From Candidatus Enterosoma merdigallinarum (GTDB taxonomy: Bacteria; Bacillota_I; Bacilli_A; RFN20; CAG-288): 64,000 nucleotides of DNA. The stretch is from assembly GCA_018714385.1 (NCBI GenBank), contig DVNL01000002.1, forward strand, positions 91,619-155,618, in the 5' to 3' direction. Below the pieces are notes generated by a model. It was not told the origin of the DNA. It worked only from the letters and a program-made list of their open reading frames with translations, and made no database searches. A program made the position numbers and the translations under genes. This document shows, piece by piece, positions 33,420 to 41,699 of this stretch (position 1 is the stretch's first letter; each line of letters opens with the position of its first letter).

Positions 33420-34556
33420 CTATTCCTCCTCAAAACAAGCAAAGAGATGCGTGTAGACTTTCGTGACCGGCGTCAAGTCGGTGAACTTTCCGGCTCTCGG
33501 ATCCCTGGGGCCTTGGGCGGAAGTATACCAGCCGATGAAAGCGGCGCCTTCCTTGGAGGCCGTCGGGATCTGGCTGATATCCAGGCTTTCTCCTTTATAG
33601 CAAGTCACTGTCGAAAGATAATCGTCATCCAAAAGTCCGCCGTTTGTCGTGGCGTCGAACTCTATGGTGCAGGGAATCGTCTCGCTTCTTAGATTGGCGA
33701 TGCTTTGCCAGACGACGCCATTGAAAAGATAGATCGTGAGATTGGTCAGATCAAAATAGAAGTCGCCGGACGATGCCTGAAGAGAAACGGAAGGGCCGGG
33801 AGCGCCATTGCCGCGGAACCACTGGGTCGACTCGGGCATCGGTAGCTCAATGGTCTGAACATCTTCAGGACCTTTGGAGTCGGTGTAGGTGATGAAGAGA
33901 TAATATATGCCATTCGCACATTGCGTCGTGATGCTGGCGATGCCTCTTCCGTCCTCGCCGTCATTCCCCTTGATGTAGGGGATGGTGATGACGGTGGGAT
34001 CCTTGCTCTCGTCGGTATAGGTGATGGTGATGGTGGTGTTTCCTTCCTCGTCTGTGGTGCTTTCGATGTCGGCGATGCCGACACCGTCCTTGCCGTTCTG
34101 GAGGACGAACTCCTTTGTCGTCCCGTCGGTCAGGGTGATGGTGATGGTGGTCGTCCCGGTCTCGTTATCGAAGCTCGTCAGGATCTCCTCGATGCCCACG
34201 GCATCGGCAAGCTCGATTCTGGCCGGCTCCATCGTCTCGTCGGTGAAGGTGATCACGAGGTAGGTCTTCTCCGTCTCCGGGTCTTTGACCTTCTCTATCT
34301 TCTCGATGCCGTTTCCGACCGGGCCTTGGGGGCCTTCCTGTCCGTCCTCCGGGGCTGGGATCGTGAATTCGACAGGGTCGTAGTAGTCGTCCGTGAAGGA
34401 AATGGTGATGGTGGTGTTTCCTTCCTCGTCCGTCTTGGTGACGATGTCGGCTATCTGCATGCCGCCGTCTTCAAAGAAGGACCCGCAGGAGGTCAGTGGG
34501 AAGAGAAAGAGGAAGGAGAGGAAGAAGAGGCCAAGACGTCTAAAGAGTCGCTTCAT
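33420..34556 (-). CDS. Repeat-rich lipoprotein with collagen-like linkers
   Basis: 378 residues. The signal peptide ends in a good lipobox, FPLTSCG (Cys24). Then come five copies of a roughly 50-residue beta module of the type GI.dI.....EEGNTTITI.fTD......TIPAP. Modules 1 and 4 are nearly identical in DNA as well (KTDEEGNTTITISF and TTDEEGNTTITITY). Linkers such as DGQEGPQGPVGNGI and GNDGEDGRGI are short collagen-like Gly-x-y stretches. The C-terminal 90 residues include FIGWYT, like an InlB-type repeat. It overlaps the DUF2357-like gene by 17 nt. Probably displayed outside the cell as part of the operon's surface structure. Confidence 0.75.
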   Translation of the reverse strand: MKRLFRRLGLFFLSFLFLFPLTSCGSFFEDGGMQIADIVTKTDEEGNTTITISFTDDYYDPVEFTIPAPEDGQEGPQGPVGNGIEKIEKVKDPETEKTYLVITFTDETMEPARIELADAVGIEEILTSFDNETGTTTITITLTDGTTKEFVLQNGKDGVGIADIESTTDEEGNTTITITYTDESKDPTVITIPYIKGNDGEDGRGIASITTQCANGIYYLFITYTDSKGPEDVQTIELPMPESTQWFRGNGAPGPSVSLQASSGDFYFDLTNLTIYLFNGVVWQSIANLRSETIPCTIEFDATTNGGLLDDDYLSTVTCYKGESLDISQIPTASKEGAAFIGWYTSAQGPRDPRAGKFTDLTPVTKVYTHLFACFEEE

Positions 34557-35643
34557 GTTTGCCTCCTATCTTGAGGAACGGAACGTTGCCGACGAAGTCG
34601 ATGCCGTCCTTGTCTTCCTGGACGTCGGCGTGGCAGAGCGGGCAATGCCCATGGACCAGGGCCGTCTGGCAGATGGGACAGGTGCCGTCCTTGCTCTTTT
34701 CGGAAAGGAGGGTCCAGGAGGTGAGGAAGGAGAAGAGATCCCCGATCTCCAGAAAGGAGAACGTCCTCTCGTCCCTTCCGTTTCGAATGGTCAAGGTCGG
34801 GAAGAAGAAGGCGAGGCCTATTTCCAGGGCATAGCGTGTCTCTTTCTTGCGATAGGCGATGACGATCTCGAGGCTCTCGCCCTTCTGGAGGCGATATTCC
34901 CTCTGTCCGTCCGTTCCGATGAGGATGCCGTCCTCTTCCTTGGCGGAGAGTCTCGTCTTGAAGAGATGGGACAAGGAGAGGAGGAATTCCTTCCTCAGGT
35001 TCCTTCTTTCCGTCTGCCGCGTCTGGAAGAAGTCCAGGCACGTCCGGTAGTCCTTCTGCTCCAGAAGGAGATTGGTCGGCTCCACGCTCTCGAAGACCTG
35101 ACGGCGGACGTTTTGGGCGAAGGGGCTCCTTCTTAGGAAGCCGGCCTTTCGGTGGAGGGAAAGGAGGCTCTCCGTGAGTTCTTCCGTCTCGCCTTTCTCC
35201 TCCTCTCTGAGATAGTCCTGGAGGAGCCTTATCGTACCGTAGGCTCCATAGGAGATGCCTTCCTTGAGGAAGGAGAGGGAGGATTCGCCCTTTCTAAGAC
35301 TTTCAAGGGCTTTTTCCGTATCCCTCAGGACAATGTCGAGGACGAAGAGGGCGAAGCGGTTCTCGTAGGTGTCGAAAGTCTCCTCCGGGATCTCGTCGTA
35401 GACCCTTTCCATCGCCATCTCGCCGGCGGTGTTTCTTTTGAAAAGCCTTGGATCCTTATATGTCTTCTTGAGAAGGGAGCGGTCATAATGCCTTATCTGC
35501 TCGACGCGGGAAAGCTGCTCGGCGGAAAGGAGCCGAGATTTCTGGAGACGGAAGATGTTCTCTATCGCCTCCAGGACGGTCCGGTATCGCGTCAGTCTCT
35601 CTTCGATGAAGAGGGAGGACTCTTCCCGCTTCTTCTCACTCAT
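34540..35643 (-). CDS. DUF2357/McrC-like protein with C-terminal zinc ribbon
   Basis: 367 residues, no signal peptide. The centre of the first half reads RLFKRNTAGEMAMERVYDEIPEETFDTYENRFALFVLDIVLRD, close to the ETxxTxENRFxxxxL motif of DUF2357/McrC-type proteins that accompany McrB ATPases. Where those have a PD-(D/E)XK nuclease, this one has a beta region and then CPICQTALVHGHCPLCHADV (C-x2-C-x8-C-x2-C), a zinc ribbon near 330-349. I see no nuclease motif. It overlaps the AAA+ gene by 4 nt (ATGA), so the two products are probably partners. Whether it binds DNA, protein or the ATPase is unknown. Confidence 0.6.
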   Translation of the reverse strand: MSEKKREESSLFIEERLTRYRTVLEAIENIFRLQKSRLLSAEQLSRVEQIRHYDRSLLKKTYKDPRLFKRNTAGEMAMERVYDEIPEETFDTYENRFALFVLDIVLRDTEKALESLRKGESSLSFLKEGISYGAYGTIRLLQDYLREEEKGETEELTESLLSLHRKAGFLRRSPFAQNVRRQVFESVEPTNLLLEQKDYRTCLDFFQTRQTERRNLRKEFLLSLSHLFKTRLSAKEEDGILIGTDGQREYRLQKGESLEIVIAYRKKETRYALEIGLAFFFPTLTIRNGRDERTFSFLEIGDLFSFLTSWTLLSEKSKDGTCPICQTALVHGHCPLCHADVQEDKDGIDFVGNVPFLKIGGKHEATL

Positions 35644-37514
35644 AGTCCGAGCCTCTGGATCGTCCTTTCGATCTGCTTGCGGGAAAGGAGGAAAGCCTCC
35701 TTTCCATAGAGGCTGTCGATCTTGTCCGAGAGCCTCCTCAAGGAGAGGGTGAGGGAGGAATCCATCCTGCCCTGGAGCTTTCTTAAAACCTTGGTGGCGA
35801 AGAGATAGTCGAGCAGTTCGTCCTTCTTCCTTCCGATGGCCTGGTAGACAGGCGTCATCTTCTCGACCTGGCGCAGGAGACGGTTTCCAAGAGCGATCGC
35901 AAACTCCTCCTCCATGAAGGCGAGAAGATCGAGGAATCGGGATCTGTCTTCTTCGCTGAAGCGAAGATCCGAGTCTTCTTCCGCTTTGCGGAAGAGATCA
36001 TTCAATCCGGCATAGGAGAGAAGGATCGGGGAGACATCCCTGTCGACAGCGATTTCTCTCTGATAGGTCTCGAAGTCGATGATGACGGCACGGTCGATGA
36101 CCTTGTCCGTGACCGTGTAGGTGGAATCGTCCTTGTTGCATGTGCCGATGAAATAGGTGTTGGGAAGAAGGTCCATCTGGCCGTCCCTGAGATGTCTGGG
36201 GCTGTCGTAGTCTTCCGGGAGGGTCAAGAGAGAGACTCTTCTTTCGTCCTCCGGGAACTCCAGGACGGAGAGGAAGTCGGCGAAGTAGTATTCGACGCGG
36301 GAGATGTTCATTTCGTCCAGGACCATCAGATTGAGACGGTCGGCGGTATAGGTCGCCTGGTACAGGCGCCTGAGGAAGGGGGTCTCCATGTACTTCCTGG
36401 TGAATTCGTTGTAATAGCCGAGGAGATCGGACTTCTCCTTGTAGGTCACCTGGATCGGCTCGAAGAAAGCCTCCTCGCCGATGAACTTGGAAAAGTAGCG
36501 GGGCAGGGAGGATTTACCCGTTCCGGAGATGCCTTCCAGGATGATGAGATGCGTGGCGTTCATCGCCGTGACGAAAAGGGCGAGCTCCTTCTTTTCGTAG
36601 AAGAGATGCTCCTTGGAAGCCAGATAGGCCTGAAGATCGTCGATGAGGGAAGGAAGGGTGATTCCCGGATTGTCCATAGCGACGAAATTGGAGGCGGCAT
36701 ATTCCTCGTCGATGGCATTCAGGGCCGGGAAGAGCTTCTCTTTCTCCGGGAGGACGACCTCCTCCTCGGAAGGCTTCAAGGTCACCTCGGAGGGAAGGGC
36801 ATTTGTGCCGGAAACGACGGGAGAGGCATTGGCGGATTCGGAAGACGAAATCGTTTCCGCCTTTTTGATTTCTCCGAAGGAAGAAGAGACATCTTCCGCA
36901 TCATGGATGGCAGCGGCATTGTCTTCTCCATTTATTTCTTTTTCAAATTCTTCGGCTTCTTTCTTTTCCTTCTGAACTTGCTCTTCGTTATAGCTTGTGA
37001 GATTGACCTTGGCAAAGCCGATGCAATAGACGGCGATTCCGATGATGGCATAGACGGCAAGGGCAAGAATGACGAAGAACAAGGCGGCCAGGACGAGGAC
37101 CTGGCTGACGAAGATCATCGTCGTCGGATAGCTATCCATTCCGACGGAGAGGTGGAAGAGAGTCCCGAGGCCGAGAGAGAGAACGACGGCGGCAGCGAAG
37201 GCGATGCTGTAGTAGAGCCATGCCTTCTTTGAATAAAGCTTCTCGCCATGCCTTCTCAGCCAATACATGATGTAGCAGACGGCCATGTCGAAGAGGACGA
37301 TATAGACGAGGATGAAGATTAGCATCAGCCACATGATCGGCGTTGCCGCAACGGCAGGAAAACCGAACAGGGCGCCCAAGGCCGCGATCGGGTTCGTCCG
37401 TGCGAAGACGGAGTAGGTCGCATCCAGTCCGAATGCCGTGACCAAGGCGATGACGGCGTAGAAGACCGTCAGGCAGATGCTGAGCTTGTTGGCGCGCGTC
37501 AATTTGTTTTCCAT
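35640..37514 (-). CDS. Membrane-anchored McrB-type AAA+ ATPase
   Basis: 624 residues. Four membrane helices (about 9-30, 52-80, 96-122, 132-170) are followed by a Glu/Ser-rich linker to about 290. The AAA+ domain has Walker A LEGISGTGKSS (Lys334), Walker B LMVLDEMNIS (Asp400-Glu401), then NTYFIGTCNKDDSTYTVTDKVIDRAVIIDFE, the sensor region in which McrB-type proteins have a G(T/M)xNxxD motif. The C-terminus is helical. McrB normally is a soluble GTPase of a restriction system; here the domain is tethered to the membrane, next to a nuclease-less partner and a signal peptidase. It overlaps the SipW gene by 16 nt. I infer a remodelling motor for envelope assembly. Confidence 0.7.
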   Translation of the reverse strand: MENKLTRANKLSICLTVFYAVIALVTAFGLDATYSVFARTNPIAALGALFGFPAVAATPIMWLMLIFILVYIVLFDMAVCYIMYWLRRHGEKLYSKKAWLYYSIAFAAAVVLSLGLGTLFHLSVGMDSYPTTMIFVSQVLVLAALFFVILALAVYAIIGIAVYCIGFAKVNLTSYNEEQVQKEKKEAEEFEKEINGEDNAAAIHDAEDVSSSFGEIKKAETISSSESANASPVVSGTNALPSEVTLKPSEEEVVLPEKEKLFPALNAIDEEYAASNFVAMDNPGITLPSLIDDLQAYLASKEHLFYEKKELALFVTAMNATHLIILEGISGTGKSSLPRYFSKFIGEEAFFEPIQVTYKEKSDLLGYYNEFTRKYMETPFLRRLYQATYTADRLNLMVLDEMNISRVEYYFADFLSVLEFPEDERRVSLLTLPEDYDSPRHLRDGQMDLLPNTYFIGTCNKDDSTYTVTDKVIDRAVIIDFETYQREIAVDRDVSPILLSYAGLNDLFRKAEEDSDLRFSEEDRSRFLDLLAFMEEEFAIALGNRLLRQVEKMTPVYQAIGRKKDELLDYLFATKVLRKLQGRMDSSLTLSLRRLSDKIDSLYGKEAFLLSRKQIERTIQRLGL

Positions 37515-38422
37515 ACGCTGAACTCACTTTCCGGAAGGGATTCCTTCCTCTCGTCCAGGATCAGATAGCTTCTATCGTCTGCGTCCGTCTCTTCCGCGAA
37601 GGCAAAGTCTTCTTTCTTGACGGTAAGGGTTCCGCTTTTGGAGACCAGGACATAGTCCTTCGTCTCCCCGATTGCCTTTCGGACCTCGTCCTTCCTTCTT
37701 TCCGAACAACGGGAGAGAAGCTTCGTGTATTGGTCATAGAAGACAAGGACGTAGAGAATCCCGCAGAAAGCCAGGATGCCGTAATCGGATTGCACAAAGA
37801 ACACGAGGATTCCGACATAGGGGATGCGGAAATGTGTATAGACGCCGACGAGGTTTCCCATCGTGACGTGGAGGGGATCGTTCACATCGTTGGCATCGCC
37901 GCGAGTCAGAAGATAGCCTTCTTCGACGGCCACCACGCGATGGACGATCTGCCTTCCTTCTTCGTCCACATAGCAGACGATGTCGTACAGTTCGATTTCG
38001 GAAAGACTGTCGACAGTCCGGATTCCGATCAGATCGTTGACTTGGATCTGGTCATCCAGATCGTTCTCGAACAGATAGGTGTTCTTCTCGTTCTTCTCCG
38101 ACATCGAACCGGTGGCGACGACCATCGTCTCGTAAGGGAGAGAGAAGGAATTCACCATCCGATCGACAAGGGAGAGGAGGAAGAAGAGTGCCAGGATGAC
38201 AAGAAGGACATCCAGGACGATACCGGCGATTTTCCGGATCTTCCTGGATGTCCGACTTTTCTCTGTGGGAAATTGTTCCATCCGCTCCTCATAGAGCAGG
38301 ACGGAATCTTCGTATCCCTTCTTGATCTCCTCGAAGCTCTTGGATGCGTAGTAAACAAGAAAGCAGGTCAGAGCAGCCAGAAACAGCAACGTGACAGCAA
38401 GGACGATCCAGAAGGGGTTCAT
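37499..38422 (-). CDS. sipW: Signal peptidase I, SipW/ER type
   Basis: 307 residues. Membrane segments are near 5-25 and 67-88, with further ones near 201-222. The catalytic residues of the eukaryotic/archaeal-like type are visible: Ser106 in VVATGSM, His161 in IVHRVVAVE (where bacterial LepB has Lys) and Asp176 in LTRGDAND. In Bacillus, SipW processes TasA and TapA fibre proteins. Here it lies between a CalY/TasA-like gene (9 nt gap) and the AAA+ gene. The C-terminal 90-residue cytoplasmic tail is longer than usual. The likely clients are the operon's own secreted proteins. Confidence 0.88.
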   Translation of the reverse strand: MNPFWIVLAVTLLFLAALTCFLVYYASKSFEEIKKGYEDSVLLYEERMEQFPTEKSRTSRKIRKIAGIVLDVLLVILALFFLLSLVDRMVNSFSLPYETMVVATGSMSEKNEKNTYLFENDLDDQIQVNDLIGIRTVDSLSEIELYDIVCYVDEEGRQIVHRVVAVEEGYLLTRGDANDVNDPLHVTMGNLVGVYTHFRIPYVGILVFFVQSDYGILAFCGILYVLVFYDQYTKLLSRCSERRKDEVRKAIGETKDYVLVSKSGTLTVKKEDFAFAEETDADDRSYLILDERKESLPESEFSVWKTN

Positions 38423-38431
38423 GGGAGGGGG

Positions 38432-39103
38432 TTAGGCAGCGTCTGCAATATCGACTTCAATTTTAATGGACGTATCGGCCAGGGCCGCTTGGAAAGCCAA
38501 CAATTCGTCTTCCATGGTTTCTGTCGGAACCTCTTCAGTGGTTTTGCCGTTGTAATAGGAGACAGGATCCGTGTTGCCGAATTTGCTTCCCCAACCAAAA
38601 TCGATTGTAAAGGTAAGCTTTCCGCTGGCAGCCTCGGTGACCGCCTTTTCTTGATTCTTTTCACCCTCGGCCAAAGAAATATAATTTGCTGCAACGGCGT
38701 TAGTGACTTCGTCCCCTGCCGATTTGTCTTCCACGGTTACGGCAACAGTAATCTTCTTGTCTTGGATTGCGCTATTCTCGCCGGTTATTGCGACTTCCAA
38801 GGTAATGCTTCTTTTCGCCGCTTTTCCTTCTTCCGCTGTGTAGTTCAAACGTGCGCCATTAGTGGTTTCCGTCTCCGGATAGAAATAGAGGGTGGAACCA
38901 TCCGTAATCGTGGCCACGAGGGAGACGCTGTTGTTTGTGACATCGATGTCTCCGACAATTGGATCGCCAGGCTGCGTAATGTTCTGATCGGCAATCACAT
39001 ATCCGGCAAATGCGGCCGTTCCGATGCCGGCAAGGCCGAAAAGGAGTCCGAGGGTGACAAACAGTTTCTTCTTAGACTTTTTCGACTTGTTAAGCTCTTT
39101 CAT
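38432..39103 (-). CDS. CalY/TasA-like secreted protein, SipW substrate
   Basis: 223 residues. A long, lysine-rich signal peptide, MKELNKSKKSKKKLFVTLGLLFGLAGIGTAAFAGYVIADQNITQPGD, fits the TasA/camelysin class, whose signal peptides are cut by SipW. The mature part is a single beta-rich domain without cysteines, acidic, ending KIEVDIADAA. The ATG at 39103 follows GGAGG by 8 nt; a GTG directly before it is the alternative. It is the first gene of the ten-gene operon and sits directly upstream of sipW, as substrates often do. A fibre subunit is the natural guess. Confidence 0.7.
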   Translation of the reverse strand: MKELNKSKKSKKKLFVTLGLLFGLAGIGTAAFAGYVIADQNITQPGDPIVGDIDVTNNSVSLVATITDGSTLYFYPETETTNGARLNYTAEEGKAAKRSITLEVAITGENSAIQDKKITVAVTVEDKSAGDEVTNAVAANYISLAEGEKNQEKAVTEAASGKLTFTIDFGWGSKFGNTDPVSYYNGKTTEEVPTETMEDELLAFQAALADTSIKIEVDIADAA

Positions 39104-39126
39104 CACAACTACCTCCGTTTTGGGCG

Positions 39127-39135
39127 ATTATAGCA
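39127..39135 (-). promoter_or_regulatory. Extended -10 promoter of the ten-gene surface operon
   Basis: TGC-TATAAT on the minus strand, about 24 nt before the first ATG, with GGAGG in the leader. No other promoter or terminator is evident down to 24.8 kb. Confidence 0.65.
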
Positions 39136-39299
39136 TAGAAAGGTTGCAAAGTATTGTTTTCGTCAATGATAAAATTACGGGGGTGGGTAAATGACAAAAA
39201 CACGATGAAATTATTAATAGAATCGCCGAAGCATAATAATAAAAATGGCCGCTTATATAAAAATCGAAAATCGGAAAAAATTCTTGAAAGGGTTTTCTT

Positions 39300-40073
39300 T
39301 TAGCGACGGATTTCGTCCTCGTCGGCAGAGTATTTTTTCAGCCAGGGATAGATACCGCACTCAAGGATGTTCTCTTCCTTCCCCTTGAAGAATTTCTGGT
39401 TGGCGAAATAGAGTCCGAGGGAGAGAAGGAAGGCGATGAGAAGAAGTCCGACGGTCGTCATGGTCTCCACCATCGGGGTGAGCGTCATCTCCGGGAAGAG
39501 ATAGTTCAAAAGCGATCCGTCGAACATCTTCAAAACGACATAGCTGTCCTTGGGTACGCCAGGGTAGAGGATGTCGTTCTTTACCAGATAGGCGAAAAGA
39601 TAGAGCAGGACGAAGCTAAGGACGGTATAGAAAAGCGCCCTTTTCTTGTAGCGCCTTATTCCGAAGAGCATCACGATGCCGCAGAAGAGGAGAAGGCCGT
39701 GGATGACCATGCCCTGGACGATGGTGAAGTCGTCCAGTCCGGACATCATCGACGCCGGGCTTGCCATCGCCCCGACGAAATAGCCGACGGCGCAACAGAA
39801 GGAGAAGAAGCCGGCGAAGAACTGGAGCTGCGGGATGCCGGAAAGCAGGATGGCCGCCTGGGTGAAGTAGGCGATATGGCTTAGCTCGATAGGATAGACC
39901 GAATCGCCCGCCATGGCATAGCCGGCAAATTGGACGCCGCGATAGATGCCGAGGGCTACGGCGACGAAAAAGACGATGAGAAGGGCGGCTTTCTTGCGAA
40001 GCAGGACCAAGGACAAAAAAGACAGGATCGAGAATATCCCGACGATGATCAGGCGATAGGTTGTGTGGTCCAT
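39300..40073 (-). CDS. YwaF/TMEM164-like integral membrane protein
   Basis: 257 residues with about seven membrane helices (near 6-24, 27-48, 63-80, 84-103, 115-134, 140-160, 195-220). The short loops include YPIELSHIAYFTQAAILLSGIPQLQFFAGFFSF, and the overall pattern resembles the YwaF (TIGR02206) membrane family, which has no known reaction. The C-terminal tail is charged. It precedes the surface operon by about 200 nt including the operon's promoter, so it is probably a separate transcript. Confidence 0.5.
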   Translation of the reverse strand: MDHTTYRLIIVGIFSILSFLSLVLLRKKAALLIVFFVAVALGIYRGVQFAGYAMAGDSVYPIELSHIAYFTQAAILLSGIPQLQFFAGFFSFCCAVGYFVGAMASPASMMSGLDDFTIVQGMVIHGLLLFCGIVMLFGIRRYKKRALFYTVLSFVLLYLFAYLVKNDILYPGVPKDSYVVLKMFDGSLLNYLFPEMTLTPMVETMTTVGLLLIAFLLSLGLYFANQKFFKGKEENILECGIYPWLKKYSADEDEIRR

Positions 40074-40548
40074 GCTCTTTTTCCCTCAATTTTGATGAAA
40101 ACACAATCGCGGAGCAAAGGAAAGAGAAAAAATCAAGGGCAGTGACTGGGGTTGACAAAATCGGAGGCGATCGTATGCCTTTCTTTTCTTCCCCGTTCCC
40201 ATGCCGAGATTCAAAAAGGCCGGATGGCATTGCGGTCTATGGGAAAATGAAACAATATTTTTTTTCATATTGAAAATGGAAAGTATTATAAAAAATATTT
40301 TTAAATTGAAAGTTTTGGTTTATTTTCTTCAATTTCTATTTTTCCTATATCCTTTTGAAAGCAGCCTTCTTATCGATAGGAAACTTTCTTGCTTTCCACG
40401 GCGATCCAAAGGTGGGCGAAAGGTGTTTTTATCTTCGATGCTGGAAGAAGCAGAAGAGAAAAGGGCGATAGCAAAAACGTTTTTTCAGGTTGCAACGATT
40501 CCTCTACAAAAGTACAATATCTTCATTATTTAATTCGAGGGGTCATAT
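40074..40548. other. Intergenic region upstream of guanylate kinase
   Basis: About 475 bases, AT-rich in the middle (AATATTTTTTTTCATATTG and following). It contains the gmk promoter at its right end. Short plus-strand frames here (40061-40273, 40201-40533) have no start context or family and are not accepted. I see no tRNA or known RNA motif. Confidence 0.5.
40490..40518 (+). promoter_or_regulatory. Promoter of guanylate kinase gene
   Basis: TTGCAA (40490-40495) and TACAAT (40513-40518), exactly 17 nt apart, about 30 nt before the ATG. Confidence 0.75.
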
Positions 40549-41130
40549 ATGATCGTTATCACTGGACCGTCGGCATCCGGAAAGACTGCCACCTGTCTTT
40601 ATCTCCAGTCCCACTTCGGCATACGCAAAGTCGTCACCCATACCACCAGGACGATGCGCGTCGGGGAGAAGAACGGCGTCGACTACCACTTCGTCGACAA
40701 GGAAGAATTCCTGCGGATGAAGGCTAACGGCGAGTTCGTCGAGACGGTCTTCTACAACGACAACTATTACGGCACGTCGAAGAAGGAAGTGAGGATCGAC
40801 AAGTGCCTGGCCGTCGAGCTCAACGGCGCCAAGGTCTACAAGTCCCTGAACGATCCGAGGGTCGTCCTCTTCTACCTCCGGGCCGACGAGGGCCAGAGGC
40901 AGAGAAGGATGCAGGAAAGAGGGGATTCCCCGGAGAAGATCGCGTCGAGGATCGCCAACGACAGGGAAGCCTTCAAGATGGACGAAGAGACGGAGAGGCA
41001 GATCGACTGCTATGTGGACACCGAGTCGCACACTCTTGAGGAGGTGAGCTCGATCATCTACGAAAAATACCTCGCGATCCTGAAGGAAAGAGGAATCGAG
41101 TACAGCGAGGAGCTGAAAAAGCCGGAATGA
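40549..41130 (+). CDS. gmk: Guanylate kinase-like protein
   Basis: Phosphorylates GMP to GDP with ATP. 193 residues, standard length. It begins with the P-loop MIVITGPSASGKT. The GMP-binding part follows: KVVTHTTRTMRVGEKNGVDYHFVDKEEFLRMKANGEFVETVFYNDNYYGTSKKEV. The lid and base region has YLRADEGQRQRRMQERGDSPEKIASRIANDREAF. Divergence from the usual TTRxxRxGE is small. Transcribed alone, with its own promoter and a terminator 8 nt after the stop. Very likely the cell's Gmk, although a related nucleotide kinase cannot be excluded. Confidence 0.85.
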   Translation: MIVITGPSASGKTATCLYLQSHFGIRKVVTHTTRTMRVGEKNGVDYHFVDKEEFLRMKANGEFVETVFYNDNYYGTSKKEVRIDKCLAVELNGAKVYKSLNDPRVVLFYLRADEGQRQRRMQERGDSPEKIASRIANDREAFKMDEETERQIDCYVDTESHTLEEVSSIIYEKYLAILKERGIEYSEELKKPE

Positions 41131-41137
41131 CTGCTTG

Positions 41138-41160
41138 TGCCCTCTTCGGAGGGCATTTTT
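41138..41160 (+). terminator. Intrinsic terminator of gmk
   Basis: GCCCTC-TTCG-GAGGGC followed by ATTTTT: a compact UUCG-loop hairpin. Confidence 0.88.
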
Positions 41161-41693
41161 CATGCCGTCAGGATGAGGGAGAGCGGGATGTCCCTTTCGG
41201 TGCGGAAGTCTTCTTCCACGACGCTTTCCTGATAGCCGATTCCGATCGTCGTCTTGACTTTGTGACGCGAAAGATAGTTGTTGTAGTAGTTTCCGCCATA
41301 GCCGAGGCGGAAGAGATTGTGGCATGCCACCAAAGGGACGAGCATCAGGTCGATATCGTCGACGGCTTTCCCTTCTTCAAAGGGCGGCTCCGGAATTCCG
41401 TAGCCGTTCGAAACGAGCTTTTCGTTTTCCTCGAAAGGGAGAAAGACCATCCGCCCGGGAGAGACGATCCGGGGGAGAAGGACCTTCTTTCCCGCCTCTT
41501 TGGCCTTTTCAAGGACGGGGAGGATATCGATCTCGCCGCGGATGGGGAAGTAGGCTGCGATTGTGGCGGAAGAAAGATAGGAATCCAAGGCGAGGATCCT
41601 TCCTTTCAGGATCTCGCTTCGTTTCCTTCTTTCTTCTTCCGATAGGGAGAGCCTTCTTTCGATGGCGAGTCTCCTGAGCGTCTTTCTGTCCAT
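41160..41693 (-). CDS. 5-formyltetrahydrofolate cyclo-ligase
   Basis: Converts 5-formyl-THF to 5,10-methenyl-THF with ATP, feeding one-carbon metabolism with GlyA. 177 residues, the usual length. N-terminal KTLRRLAIERRLSLSEEERRKRSEILKGRIL is the family's first helix pair; IAAYFPIRGEIDILPVLEKA and the nucleotide-binding FRLGYGGNYYNNYLSRH (G-x-GGxYYDR type) are diagnostic. The ATG lies exactly 6 nt after TATAAT, so translation is probably leaderless. Convergent with gmk. Confidence 0.93.
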   Translation of the reverse strand: MDRKTLRRLAIERRLSLSEEERRKRSEILKGRILALDSYLSSATIAAYFPIRGEIDILPVLEKAKEAGKKVLLPRIVSPGRMVFLPFEENEKLVSNGYGIPEPPFEEGKAVDDIDLMLVPLVACHNLFRLGYGGNYYNNYLSRHKVKTTIGIGYQESVVEEDFRTERDIPLSLILTA

Positions 41694-41699
41694 GCCCCG

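Noticed and set aside
34540-37514. Ordinary McrBC restriction system
   Set aside because: No PD-(D/E)XK nuclease is visible in the partner, the AAA+ protein is membrane-anchored, and the neighbours are surface and export genes.
40074-40489. Small RNA (4.5S, 6S) in the gap before gmk
   Set aside because: No conserved core such as the SRP GGAAGG/AGCAG tetraloop or 6S structure could be seen.
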